The notes beneath the pieces are model-generated. The model was not told where the DNA came from, made no database searches, and worked only from the letters and a program-made list of their open reading frames with translations. 64,000 nt of DNA from Saccopteryx bilineata. Lineage: Eukaryota > Chordata > Mammalia > Chiroptera > Emballonuridae. The position numbers were made by a program, and so were the translations under genes. The DNA lies in the NCBI RefSeq assembly GCF_036850765.1, contig NC_089492.1, positions 97,917,022 through 97,981,021 on the forward strand. The letters run 5' to 3'. This document shows, piece after piece, positions 47,901 through 58,127 of this stretch (its first letter is position 1; each line of letters opens with the position of its first letter).

Positions 47901-48196
47901 TACTTTGCACATTAAATAGCAAGTGATTTTAATACTCATCAAATTTTTCTCTTCTCCCCCAAACTCCATCTTTATATCTCCCATTTCTTCGACCCTTCCC
48001 AGCTGTTCTTGTCCTCAGCTAACCTCTACCTTCTGTTTTCTAAAAGATAACTCTTGTCTTTTTAACACAAAGCAACTCTACCAGATTCTAATAATCCAAG
48101 TTTCCAGAAGACTCCATGCTTCTTAGCCTCTTAGTAAAATTATCAAAGCATTCACTAAACAAAATAGGACCTCTAGCCAGGCAATACTGGAATTAT
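44995..48196. other. Unique DNA with an L2-type and an MLT1-type relic
   Basis: L2-like end at about 45120-45225 (AATAAATATTTATCAAATGA then ATGAATAG). MLT1-like 3' end at about 45815-45890 (GTGGTAATTTGTCACACAGC then AATAGAAAACTAC). The rest, to 48196, is AT-rich without a recognised gene. Confidence 0.5.
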
Positions 48197-48201
48197 AAAA
48201 A

Positions 48202-48207
<6 letters not shown>

Positions 48208-48238
<31 letters not shown>

Positions 48239-48598
48239 TTGTATTTTTCTGAAGCTGGAAACGGGGAGAGACAGTCAGACTCCCGCATGCGCCCGACCGG
48301 GATCCACCCGGCACGCCCACCAGGGGGCGATGCTCTGCCCCTCCGGGGCGTCGCTCTTTTGTGACCAGAGCCACACTAGCGCCTGGGGCAGAGGCCAAGG
48401 AGCCATCCTCAGCGCCCGGGCATCTTTGCTCCAATGGAGCCTCAGCTGCGGGAGGGGAAGAGAGAGACAGAGAGGAAGGAGAGGGGGAGGGCTGGAGAAG
48501 CAGATGGGCGCTTCTCCTGTGTGCCCTGGCCGGGAATCGAACCTGGGACTTCTGCACGCCAGGCCAATGCTCTACCACTGAGCCAACCGGCCAGGGCC
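48208..48598 (-). mobile_element. tRNA-derived SINE, long 390-bp type
   Basis: Head at the right edge (GAGCCAACCGGCCAGGGCC), B-box complement GGAATCGAACC, GC-rich body, and a left tail grown into an ATT trinucleotide repeat (about 48202-48238). TSD AAAAATATTA (48197-48206) recurs as AAAATATTA at 48599-48607. Frames of 75-114 codons over it are shadows. Confidence 0.93.
48316..48329 (+). promoter_or_regulatory. CTCF-like motif in SINE
   Basis: CCCACCAGGGGGCG on the + strand, followed by ATGCTCTGCC. It is opposite in orientation to the motifs at 27-33 kb and to a diverged one at about 54508-54522. Confidence 0.5.
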
Positions 48599-48637
48599 AA
48601 AATATTAATTTTTAAAAAAAATTATTTCCTTTGGTTA

Positions 48638-49068
48638 TGTACATTTGGTTTGCCATTATGAAGAAGGAGCAAGCCCCTCCCTTCTCCCTTGAGAGGGGAG
48701 AAACCAGAAGAATACAAGGAAAAGGAGCCAGCAGGGATAACTCAGTCAGTTATAAATTAACTACATCCCATAGTTCTCTACATGGTTGCTCAGAGCCACT
48801 TGCAACACAAACCCCTTCCTCCTTGCTGAACCCACCAAAACTCCTCCTCCTCTCTCCTTGAGTCCTAGGAGACCTTAAACAAAGGAATCACACACCCATT
48901 GCTTAGACACTGTAAAAGTATATAACCTGTAAGAAAATCTAATTCGGGGAGCTCATGTTTTGATGCTACTAGTCTCACATGCTCCACCGGCTATTAATAA
49001 ATTCTCTTTCCCTTATTAATTAAGTTGTCTTCTAAGTGTCTCCTCCATCGGTGTCACTTTCTGCAACA
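48638..49068 (+). mobile_element. Solo LTR of an endogenous retrovirus-like element
   Basis: A block of about 430 bp with LTR layout: a U3-like part rich in CCCCTCCC/CTCCTCC, a TATA box TATATAA at 48919-48925, a polyadenylation signal AATAAA at 48996-49001, and a C/T-rich U5 with CTCCTCCATCGGTGTCAC, ending near TGCAACA. No primer-binding site or gag/pol/env sequence adjoins it, so it is a solo LTR. The exact ends and the short target duplication are uncertain. The class I (gamma-like) assignment is a guess from layout. Confidence 0.65.
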
Positions 49069-50690
49069 ATTACAGAGCATTCACAAGATTAAGTAGAATT
49101 TTCCAGTTTTACTGTATAATCCAAATAACCATAAACCATTCGGATAACTATATTCCATAAAGTATGAGTTAATGTTTCATAGCACTATATACAAATTAAA
49201 ATATATCTTGATTACAGTAAACTTATACACATGAAAGCCTTAATGTTTTGAAGATACATAACCAGCTGAAAGGTCCAATTGGATATTTATTAGGTTGAGT
49301 AACAGTGGAATTTTATTTCTTCATAAAGATAAAGCAAATAATTATGTATTTACTGTAGTTGACTAAGATTGCAATAATTCAAACTGATTGCAAAATAAAA
49401 TAGTAAGGACAAGGTGGGACAGTATCTTTTCCATTTTTTCTCTCACCTCCAGCCTTGGTCTTCTAGCTACATTTACCACTCATCACAATTTCCTCATTAA
49501 CTACATACTTTATACTGCACAGATTGTGGAGAAGCCATAATCCTGATACTCAACCTTTGCTCAGGCTCAAAAGGGGGCTAAGCATATACAATTTGGGTGA
49601 TCTTGCATGCAAATATATATGAAATAATTTATATGAAACATTAATTCAAACCACTCGGACAGGAATAAATTCTAAGTCCTAATTCTTTCTTCCATCTTTA
49701 CTTTTTACATATGTAATCTTATTCTGTTCTATGACTTCCATAAATCTACAGGCAGACTCCAGGTTATAAATGAGATAGGTTTTGTAGGTTTGTTCTTAAG
49801 TTGAATGTATATGTAAATTGGAACAGGTACATTTACCTACTAAACACAACGTAGACAGATGTTTGTCTTAACATAGTGTTCATTTTTACCTTTCTGTGCA
49901 TATACATACATAAACATTGTCAAACCTATAGAACCTATCTCATTCATAATACAGGGACTACTTGTATATGCTAATAATTATCACATAGATATTTCTGAAA
50001 ATGCAGATATTTTCTAGTGGTTTATCATGAAAATATCAGTTGGTAAAGAAGAACAGAAGAAAAATGAGCTGACTGAATAAAAAAAATTAAGTAGAAAAAA
50101 ATAGATATGCTTGAAAAATATCTAGAAGAGAAAACCGTTTTAGACAAAGGTGGAGTAATAGAAATTTGATTAACTTTCTTGCCTTAAATAACTAAAATCA
50201 TGGCATAATATATTAAAATGAGACACTGGATATTAGAGAATGAACTACAGTGACTCCAAATAGAAGGGAAAGCCAGCTTTCTGTTTTGAGAGAGATTCTG
50301 GGTTACAGTACATGGAAACTGTACCTAACAGACATGATGAGATCAAAAGGCAGAGTTGAGAATAAAAGGAGACAAATGGTAAGCATACCTAGAATTTGCA
50401 GGACAGAATATCAGGGAAGAAAGGGCTACACAAAGAAAGAACACTGGAGATCTGCAGAGACTCCCCTCAAGTATTCAGCAGAGTGCTAATCTGCATGTGA
50501 AAATGAAGAAACTAACCTGAAGCCAAGGAAAGAACATTTGAAAAGATTGGGGGAAGAGTGTTTCATACTCCACCAAGCAGGGAGCAGTGTCTGCTCCAAC
50601 CAGCCAGAGAGAAACCCTCATAATTAAGGGAGTTCACACAGAGTACTCGGAAAGGTCTTGCTTCAAGGCTATAGGAATTAGCTCTAAACC
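49069..50690. other. AT-rich unique DNA
   Basis: No gene recognised. About 49740-49960 (TTGTTCTTAAGTTGAATGTA context) looks like a dispersed mammalian repeat that I cannot assign. Confidence 0.4.
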
Positions 50691-50900
50691 AGTGCTTCTC
50701 AAACAGATAATTTTGTCCCTCAGGGAACATTTGGAAATGTTCAGAGAAACTTCTGGTTATCAAACTAGTGGTGGTACTAACTCTGGTATTAAATAGGTCC
50801 AAAAATGTTGCTAAGCATCTTATATGCACAGCACCCCACAACAAAGAATTATGCAGCCCCAAATATCAATTATATCAAAGTTGAAAACCCTTGTCCTAGA
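50691..50900 (+). mobile_element. MER5A-type hAT DNA transposon relic
   Basis: Matches the MER5A order: CCAGTGCTTCTCAAACAG, CAGGGAACATTTGGAAATGT, TTGCTAAGCATCTTATATGC, CCCCACAACAAAGAATTATG, then AAGTTGAAAACCCTTG. Non-autonomous and ancient. Confidence 0.85.
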
Positions 50901-51164
50901 ATGAGCTTTAGTATTACCTAACAAAACTTAAAAGCAAGATCAAAAGAATTATAGTCTTTTCAAGCAACTTAAATGAGTCCCAGCACAAAGTTCAAAATAT
51001 TTACATTAACAAAAATACCTAGCATTCACAAGGTAATGTTCAGTCCCTGGTATTAAACAAAAATTGCCAGGTATACGAAGAAAAAGGGAATAATGCAAAT
51101 AATGGGAAAAATTAAAATAAACTCAGATCTAACAAAGATGTTAGAGTTAACAAAACTTGAACAC
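50901..51164. other. Unique DNA
   Basis: Nothing recognised. Confidence 0.4.
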
Positions 51165-52540
51165 AGGGGTTCATCTATTCTTTTGAATTAGTGTTTCAGG
51201 GTTTTTTGGATATATTCCTAGAAGAGAAATTTCTGGGTCATAAGGTAGTTTCATTTTTAATTTTTTGAGGAAAATTCATACTGCTTTCCACTATGTCTGT
51301 ACCAATCTGCATTCCCAACAATAGTGCACAAGAGTTCCCTTCTCTCCATATCCTCACCAACACTTGTTGTTTGATGATTTATTGATGATAACCATTCTGA
51401 CATTTGTAAGGTGATATCTCATTGTGGTTTTAATTTATATTTACCTAACAATTAGTGACATTGAGCATTTTTTCATATATCTATTGGTCATATCTATTGG
51501 TCACCTGTATGTCCTCTTTGGAGAAGTTTCTGTTCAGGTTCTTTGCCCATTTTTTGATTTATTGTTTCTTTTCTTGGTGTTGTTTTTATATATATTTTGG
51601 GTATTAACCCCTTATCAGATATATCTTTGGTGAATATGTTCTCCCATTCAGTGTGTTGTTTTTTCATTTTGTTGATGGTTTCCTTTGTTGTGTAAAACTT
51701 TTTAGTTTGATGTTGTCCTATTTGTTTATTTTTTTCTTTTGTTTCCCTTGCTTGAGATAATATATCAGAAAAAATAGCCTGACCAGGCAATTGTGTAGTG
51801 GATAGAGCATTGGACTGGGACACGGAGGACCCAGGTTCAAAACCCTGAGATTGCCAGCTTGAGCACGGGCTTATCTGGTTTGAGCAAGGCTCACCAGCCC
51901 CAGGTCGCTGGCTTGAGCAAGGGGTCACTTGGTCTGCTGTAGCCCCCAAGTCAAGGCATATATGAGAAAACAATCAATGAACAACTAAGGTGCTGCAAGG
52001 AAGAATTGATGCTTCTCATTTCTCTTCCTTCCTGTCTGTCTGTCCCTATCTGTCCCTCTTTCTGTATCTGTCACAAAATGTGTGTATATATATATGTATA
52101 TATATATTAATATATATATATTATTATAAGAAATGTCTGAGATTACTGCCTATGTGTCTTCTAGATTTTTATTGTTTCAAGTCTAACATTTAAGTCTTTA
52201 ATCTATTTTGAGTTTATTCTTGTGTATAGTGTAAGAAGGTGGTCTGTTTCCTTTTTCTTTTTTCTTTCTTTTTCTTTTTTTTTTTTTTTTTTGCAGGTAT
52301 CTGTCCAATTTTCCCAACACCATTTATTGAAAAGATTATTTTTGTTCCATTGTGTGTTTTGCTTCTTTTGTCAAATATTAATTGACTATAAAGACCTGGG
52401 TTTATTTCTGAACTCTCTATTCTCTTCCATTGATTAATATGTCTGTTTTATGCCAATGACATGCTGCTTTTATTACTGTGGACTTGTAGCATAGTTTGAT
52501 ATCAGGTAGCATGATTCCTTCAACTTTGTTCTTCTTAGTC
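51165..52540 (-). mobile_element. Old L1 ORF2, inverted part, with SINE insertion
   Basis: The minus strand reads as an L1 ORF2 segment from upstream of GGTAATCTCAGACATTTCTT to the C-terminal zone, with stops and indels. On + it shows typical reverse-L1 blocks: GTCTGTACCAATCTGCATTC, TTATCAGATATATCTTTGGT, CCAACACCATTTATTGAAAA, ACTGTGGACTTGTAGCATAG. The SINE at 51778-52122 interrupts it. At about 52540 it meets + strand L1. Confidence 0.85.
51778..52122 (+). mobile_element. tRNA-derived SINE, 330-bp type, inside L1
   Basis: Starts CCTGACCAGGCAATTGTGTA, then GAGATTGCCAGCTTGAGCAC, AACAATCAATGAACAACTAA and CTGTCTGTCTGTCCC. It ends in a TA-rich tail (52083-52122). TSD weak. Confidence 0.87.
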
Positions 52541-52765
52541 AAGATTTGGAAGGAGCCCAAGTGCCCATCAGAAGGGTGGATAAAAAAGCTGGATACATTT
52601 ACACAATGAAATACTACTCAGACATAAAAAAAGAAGAAAATCATACATTTTGTGACAGAATAAATGGACATAGAGAGCATTATGCTAAATGAAGTCAGTC
52701 AGTCAGAAAAAGACAAGTATGATTTCACCATTATGTGGAATCTAAAGAACAAAATAACCTAACAA
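52541..52765 (+). mobile_element. Old L1 ORF2 3' part, direct orientation
   Basis: Begins TCAAGATTTGGAAGGAGCCC and continues CACAATGAAATACTACTCAG, ATTATGCTAAATGAAGTCAG, CATTATGTGGAATCTAAAGA. The 3' UTR and tail are missing. Confidence 0.85.
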
Positions 52766-52954
52766 AATGATCTCCAAGTTTTAAGCCTATGTTTAGAACA
52801 GTGTCAGATGACTCGGGAGTGTCAAATTGAAGAATAAAGAACACTTTCATGAATAGTTTACTAAAAGACATTAGTGGTTTAATTTTCTTAATTTTGAAAT
52901 TTTTCTGTTTCTATTTCTTTGTTCTTCCCAGTACTCTTATAAGCCTTTTTTAAA

Positions 52955-53125
52955 TTTTTTTCTCTTATTGATTTTAGAAAGAGAGGAAGGGGTAAGGAGA
53001 GAAGGAAGGAGAGAGAAGAGAAGCAGGAACATTGATCTGTTTCTGTATGTGCCCTGACTGGGGATCAAATGGCAACCTTTGTGCATGGGCCAACACTCTA
53101 CCAACTGAGCTATCCAGCCAGGGCA
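52955..53125 (-). mobile_element. Old Ves-like bat SINE
   Basis: Reverse copy: TCTTATTGATTTTAGAAAGA then GAGGAAGGGG, TGCCCTGACTGGGGATCAAA, AACTGAGCTATCCAGCCAGG. It matches the classic bat Ves layout and is about 170 bp. No clear TSD. Confidence 0.8.
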
Positions 53126-54009
53126 GGTCATGTGCCTTTTCTTTATTAGAACCAACCCTACTTTAATAGGAAGCAGGGAGAATCTTTTTTGGAAAAAACA
53201 TTTCCCTTTTTGAAAGATGAAGATATAGAATTAATGGTCATTTTGTTAATTTCTAGGAGGAGAAAAAAATGTCTCAACTTTCTTCTAGCAGTTAGTTCTC
53301 ATTATAATACACAATCTTCCAAGGCTTCTTAAACTATATAAACTCAGTTTAATTTTTCTATGAGAATACATTATGTAAGTCAATATGTTCCATTTACTTT
53401 CATAAGTTTATAATTCAAAAGGAAATGAACATTTTCTGGTTATTTTCCCCTGGAATATTCTAGTTTTTATTATATTATAGTGTCATCACTTTTGTACATG
53501 GTTTTCATGCAGAAAGCTCTAATATTGTCTGAGATAGGAAGACTAGTACATCAAGAAGACACTGTAAAGCAACTGCTTGAACTAGGTGTTTGAGAGGGAA
53601 GATGAATCTGCTCTGCCCTGGGACCTTCTTCCTGGCACTAAAATGTGGCACTCTTGAATTGAAATTTGAAAGCCTAATGAGAAACCTGATTCTGACACAT
53701 CTATTGATAAATTAAATATCTTTTATTTCATCAGTTTACTCATTCATTTAGTTGTTTGTTATCTCGGGGTCAATAAAATACTCCTTATTCTCAAAATATT
53801 AAAACGGGATCCAATAAACACTTAAAAGGTGGAAGCTCTAGTCCTTGTCCTCAGGGAGCTTATGGTCCAGTTTGTCTCTATAAGACAAGTGGTAAGGAAG
53901 CAAGGCAAGTATATAAAATTACCATCCATATGAGTATATAGGTTTCAATAAAAAACCTTAGAAATAAAAGGAAAAAAGAATGGAAGAGAATCACAAAGCA
54001 AACTTTATG
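53126..54009. other. Unique DNA with an L2-type relic
   Basis: L2-like minus-strand 3' end at about 53735-53885 (TTTACTCATTCATTTAGTTG ... CCTTGTCCTCAGGGAGCTTA). No gene. Confidence 0.5.
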
Positions 54010-54917
54010 GTGTAGTGTGGCAGCCAGCCTTCAACATGGTTTCTGATGATCCCCTCCTCCAATTATTTATACTCTTTTGTATTACCCTGCCACCCCACAT
54101 TAGATGAACTGACCTATATAGTTAATAGAATATTGCAAAAATATGGAGACATCTGAATTTAGGCCAGGTAAAATTTGGTTTCTGTCCTTCAAGCAATTTT
54201 CTTCAAGAAGCCAGCTGCTGTGAAGACATTTAAGAAGCATTATGTACCCTGGCATATGGTTCAGTGCATCGGCCCAGCCTGTGGAAGTCCTGGGTTCAAT
54301 TCCCAGCCAGGGAACACAGGAGAAGCGACCATCTGCTTCTCCACCCTTTCCCCTGGTCCTTTTCTCTAGCTCTCTCTTTCCCCCTCACAGCCAAGGCTCC
54401 ATTGGAACAAAGTTGACCTGGGTGCTGAGGATGGCTCCATGGCCTCTGCCACAGGCTCTAGAATGGTTCTGGTTGAAACAAAGCATAGTCCCAGATGGGC
54501 AGAACACCACCCTCTAGTGGCCATGCCAGGTGGATCCCGGTCTGGCACATGCAGAAGTCTGTCTCTCTGCCTCACCGCTTCTCACTTCAGAAAGATACAA
54601 AAAAACCAAAACAACAAAAAGCACTATGTAGTAATATGCGTGGTGAGCAACTAATGCCTCCTGCCAACAGCCAGGACCATCGTCTTGACAGCCACATGAC
54701 TGAGCCATCTTGGAAGTGGATTCTCCAGCACTATGGAAGCTTTCAGACAACTGCAGTTAGGGTCAACTCAAGATTGCAAACTCATGGAAGTCCCTGAGCC
54801 AGGACCACCCAGCAAAGCCACTCCCAAATGCCTAACCCACAGAACCTGAAATAATAAATGTTCAGTGCTGTTTTAAGTCACTTGGGGATAGTTACACAGC
54901 AACAAATGCTTAATGGA
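54010..54917 (+). mobile_element. MLT1-type LTR with SINE insertion
   Basis: MLT1-like order: CCAGCTGCTGTGAAGACATT, then, after the SINE, GACAGCCACATGACTGAGCC, CCTGAGCCAGGACCACCCAG, CAGAACCTGAAATAATAAAT, TTTTAAGTCACTTGGGGATA and a TTACACAGCAACAAATGC end. Ancient solo LTR without viral genes. Confidence 0.7.
54247..54618 (+). mobile_element. Diverged long-type SINE inside MLT1
   Basis: Head CCCTGGCATATGGTTCAGTG, B box GGTTCAATTCC, GAGAAGCGACCATCTGCTTC, and an A-rich tail. TSD AAGCATTATGTA (54235-54246) versus AAGCACTATGTA (54619-54630). A weaker CTCF-like site lies on the minus strand at about 54508-54522 (GGCCACTAGAGGGTG). Confidence 0.92.
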
Positions 54918-57499
54918 GTTAGGCATAGCTGGGAACCAGTGAGCTCTGTTATCTGTAAACACGGTCAAGTCGAACTTGTCTAAGACTTACCTTACTCAAC
55001 TGTGTTACTTATCTTTGAATACCGTATAATGACATTGTGATAAATAAGATAAATAAAACTATTTTGAAACAAGAAAGAAACAATATAAATATCCTGTTAT
55101 TATAAGAGATTGAACTTGAAAAACTGGGGAGAATAAAACTGGGGTTGGGATATATTCTCCTCCAATACCTTGACGATTTTAGGGGCTGTAAAATTGGCTT
55201 CCTATTGGTTCTATTGTCACATTTCCATTATCCTGCTTCCTACTTCCTATTTTTTGCTACTTATTTTCTCTTTCCTCTCATGGATGAATCTCACTTTGCA
55301 CAGAGATTCTTTTATATTTAAATGTTTCTACACTTAGCATAGTGATATAAAACCTTATATTGATGTCACCTGTAAAATTGTGACTTTTGTTTTAAAAAAG
55401 TGAAGAATCATTTACTTGTTTAGAAAAGTATTTAAGGTCTTACCTTATCATTCTTTCTTTAAACTATGCCAGAGGTTCTACAATATATGTGGTTTATTTT
55501 TTTCCCTCCCTTTTCTACAGGAGCTTTCCTTTGAATCTTTGTCAGTATCTCCCATTCCTCACTTGCATCTAAAAATTATAGGACAACAAAACTTGTTCAT
55601 CTTGCTCAAATTGCCATCATCATATTTATTAAATATAGTGTCAGATGACATTATTAGAGAAACTCAATGTTCTTGTATTATATGTGGTATAAAATCATCT
55701 TTGCATATATGGTTGCTCTTTAGATATGAGATTACTACTTGGAGAAACAGTACCTATGTTCATTTGTATAGGGAATAAAAATCATTGTCTCAGTTAATAC
55801 TATTTCTTTCAGTTTCTAGACTTCCATCAACTTTCTATCTTTTCTAGACTCTGTAAAGAAAATTAACTCATTTATTTGTTAAATACATGTCATCACTTTG
55901 TATTCAATGCTCTATAATTTTCTGAGATATTTTTCTTGTTTTCTTCTCGTTGAATGACAGTTGAAATTAATTTTTAAAGAAAATTGGTACAATAGCTTCC
56001 TTCTTTGTTCATCTTGCTAAAGATGCACAATCCCTACATCACACAAAGAGAATCGTTAGCAGGAGGCAGGAAAAGAAAAACAGGAAGTAAAAGATGTTTT
56101 TGGTCTATTTGGGCTATTTATTCCCATCTCTTTTCTTTGATGCATAAAAGGCCTTAATGTGTCTAGGAGTATATGAGAATGTTAAATGTGCAGTTTCATT
56201 GACTGCAGACAAGTCAGAAAGGAGGAAGGAGGGGTTTGTTTGTTGCTTTGCTTGGCCCTGTGTTCATTTTTCCTGTTGCATAAGCTTCTTGTCTACATTA
56301 ATTTTAGCCTCCAAAGATGTTTTGCATAACACAGAATTTCAATGCAGTATCTAAAATAGAGCTGCAAACCATAGTTTCAAATCCATTAGGAAAATGAATC
56401 ATTTCCTTAACATGGGCCACTATGTTATTTGAAGTGATTACTATGAGACAGAAGCAATATATAATTAAGCAGTGTATGCAATGCAAAAAAAAAATCAAAG
56501 AAATTCAAACAATAAATGCTTCTTCTGTTCTTCAGGGAGGACAGAAGAAATTTGCAACTCTTTTCACTTTCATTTTGAAATGATGGGGTGCTGAGTCCCA
56601 AAACTATCCATTCCAATAGCAAGTAGAAAGTCTGGGCCATAGAAATGAAAACATGGACTGAGGACAGTTGACATCACTTTGGATTATAAATTCTCTACAA
56701 AATTTTTACTGAGTTTATATTATTGGTGTTGAATCTATTTTTTGTTTGTTTTCATTTTACTTCTTTTGTGCATGTGTGCATCTATTTATTTATTTGTTTG
56801 TTTGTTTGTTTTTAACCCTCTTGAAATAGATTAAAAATCAAAGTTGTGTGCCAATTCTGAACAGAAAAGGGAAGGGAAAGAAGACTAGCTTTCTCTAAAA
56901 CATTCCAGTTTATAATATTCTTGGAGGGTTTTTCTTTTCCCAGGATTTCCATCTTAACCACTACTCCAGTGCCACCATAAATGCTAATGAAATATAATAG
57001 ATGGTATCCACATAGTCCATCCAGGCTAGGGACACAACCATATACAAAGTAATTGTCCCTCTGGCTTAATAGAATCTTCTTAAAGATAAACTATTTGCAT
57101 CAAATTCATATGAGCAATCAGAGCTTGTAAAGCAGGAGAATACGTCTAGTCCTGAATGATCTCAGAAACCAGATTGCATAGTTTTTAAGGGCAGTCATTC
57201 GCACAGGGAATCTCTGTGATCTTTCTTCTTTTTCTTCCCTATTTTTTGTGCTTCATCAAGGGGTTCCCAGCACACAGTGCTAACAGAACAAAGGTTGGAA
57301 GAAACATTATAACAGATAAAGCATTAAACCACAGAAATAGAAAGGAAATGGTTATAAACAGCCAGACTTAATAAGATATAGATCAGCAATTTTTTTTTCT
57401 ATCCTCAAGTTTCGGTGCCAGTCTACAGAGTTCAAATTAATATACTCAGACGTAAGCCTCATCTTTCTGTCTCAAAGCCATTAAAAAGAACCAATCCAC
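54918..57499. other. AT-rich unique DNA
   Basis: A 2.6-kb stretch with no recognised gene. The 120-codon frame at 55416-55778 is hydrophobic and compositionally AT-rich without a known motif, so I treat it as chance. A short TTTG repeat lies near 56787-56812. Confidence 0.45.
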
Positions 57500-57620
57500 C
57501 TAATTCCTTTATTTTGGACTCTCAGCCTCCAGAACTATAAAACAGTACATTTCTATTGGTTAAGCCACTTAGTTTGTGTTTTTGTTGTTGTTGTTATGAC
57601 AGCCCCAGCAAACTAAGAGA
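57500..57620 (+). mobile_element. MLT1-type LTR 3' end
   Basis: TCTCAGCCTCCAGAACTATA, GGTTAAGCCACTTAGTTTGT, GTTATGACAGCCCCAGCAAA then CTAA. It is followed 26 bp later by an inverted MLT1. Confidence 0.75.
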
Positions 57621-57646
57621 AAATAAAGAAACTCATTTGAAACTGC

Positions 57647-58015
57647 TGTGTTAGTTTGCTAGGGCTGTGGTAACCAAATACCACAAACTAAGTAGCTTAA
57701 AACAATAGAAGTTTCTTCTTTCAGAGTTCTGGAGATCAGAAGAGTGAAAATGCCAGCTGGGCTGTACTTCCTTGTCTAGCACCCAGTGGTTGCCAACGTC
57801 CTTAGTTTGTGGCCATATCCATCTAACCTTGGGGCCATCTTCCCATGGCTTTCTCTATATCTGTCTTCTCCTAGGTGTGTCTCATATAAAAATACTTGTC
57901 ACTACATTAGGGCCCAGATAATCTAAGAGGACCTCTTCATCTCAGTATCTTTAACCTAATTACATCGGCAAGAACCCTTTCTGAAAATAAAGTAACATTC
58001 ATAGATTCCAGGAAA
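57647..58015 (-). mobile_element. MLT1-type LTR, inverted
   Basis: Plus-strand text starts TGTTAGTTTGCTAGGGCTGT, then ACCACAAACTAAGTAGCTTA, CAGAGTTCTGGAGATCAGAA, ATTAGGGCCCAGATAATCTA and CTAATTACATCGGCAAGAAC. This is the reverse of an MLT1 LTR. A GATA microsatellite follows. Confidence 0.8.
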
Positions 58016-58032
58016 TAAGATGAGATGTGGAG

Positions 58033-58087
58033 ACAGATAGATGATAGATAGATAGATAGGTAGATAGATGATAGATAGATAGATGAC

Positions 58088-58127
<40 letters not shown>
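58033..58127. repeat. GATA microsatellite
   Basis: Around 20 GATA units with a few GATGATA and GACAGATA interruptions. It makes spurious Ser/Ile/Tyr/Leu frames on the minus strand. Confidence 0.95.

Noticed and set aside
48638..49068. Full provirus
   Set aside because: Only one LTR is seen, and no primer-binding site or gag, pol or env similarity adjoins it.
51494..51973. 159-codon minus-strand frame as a gene
   Set aside because: It joins the reverse of a SINE to a reverse L1 ORF2 segment; a chance fusion across an insertion junction.
55416..55778. 120-codon + strand frame as a membrane protein
   Set aside because: AT-rich hydrophobic composition, no motif, no neighbouring exon signals; expected by chance in a window of this size.
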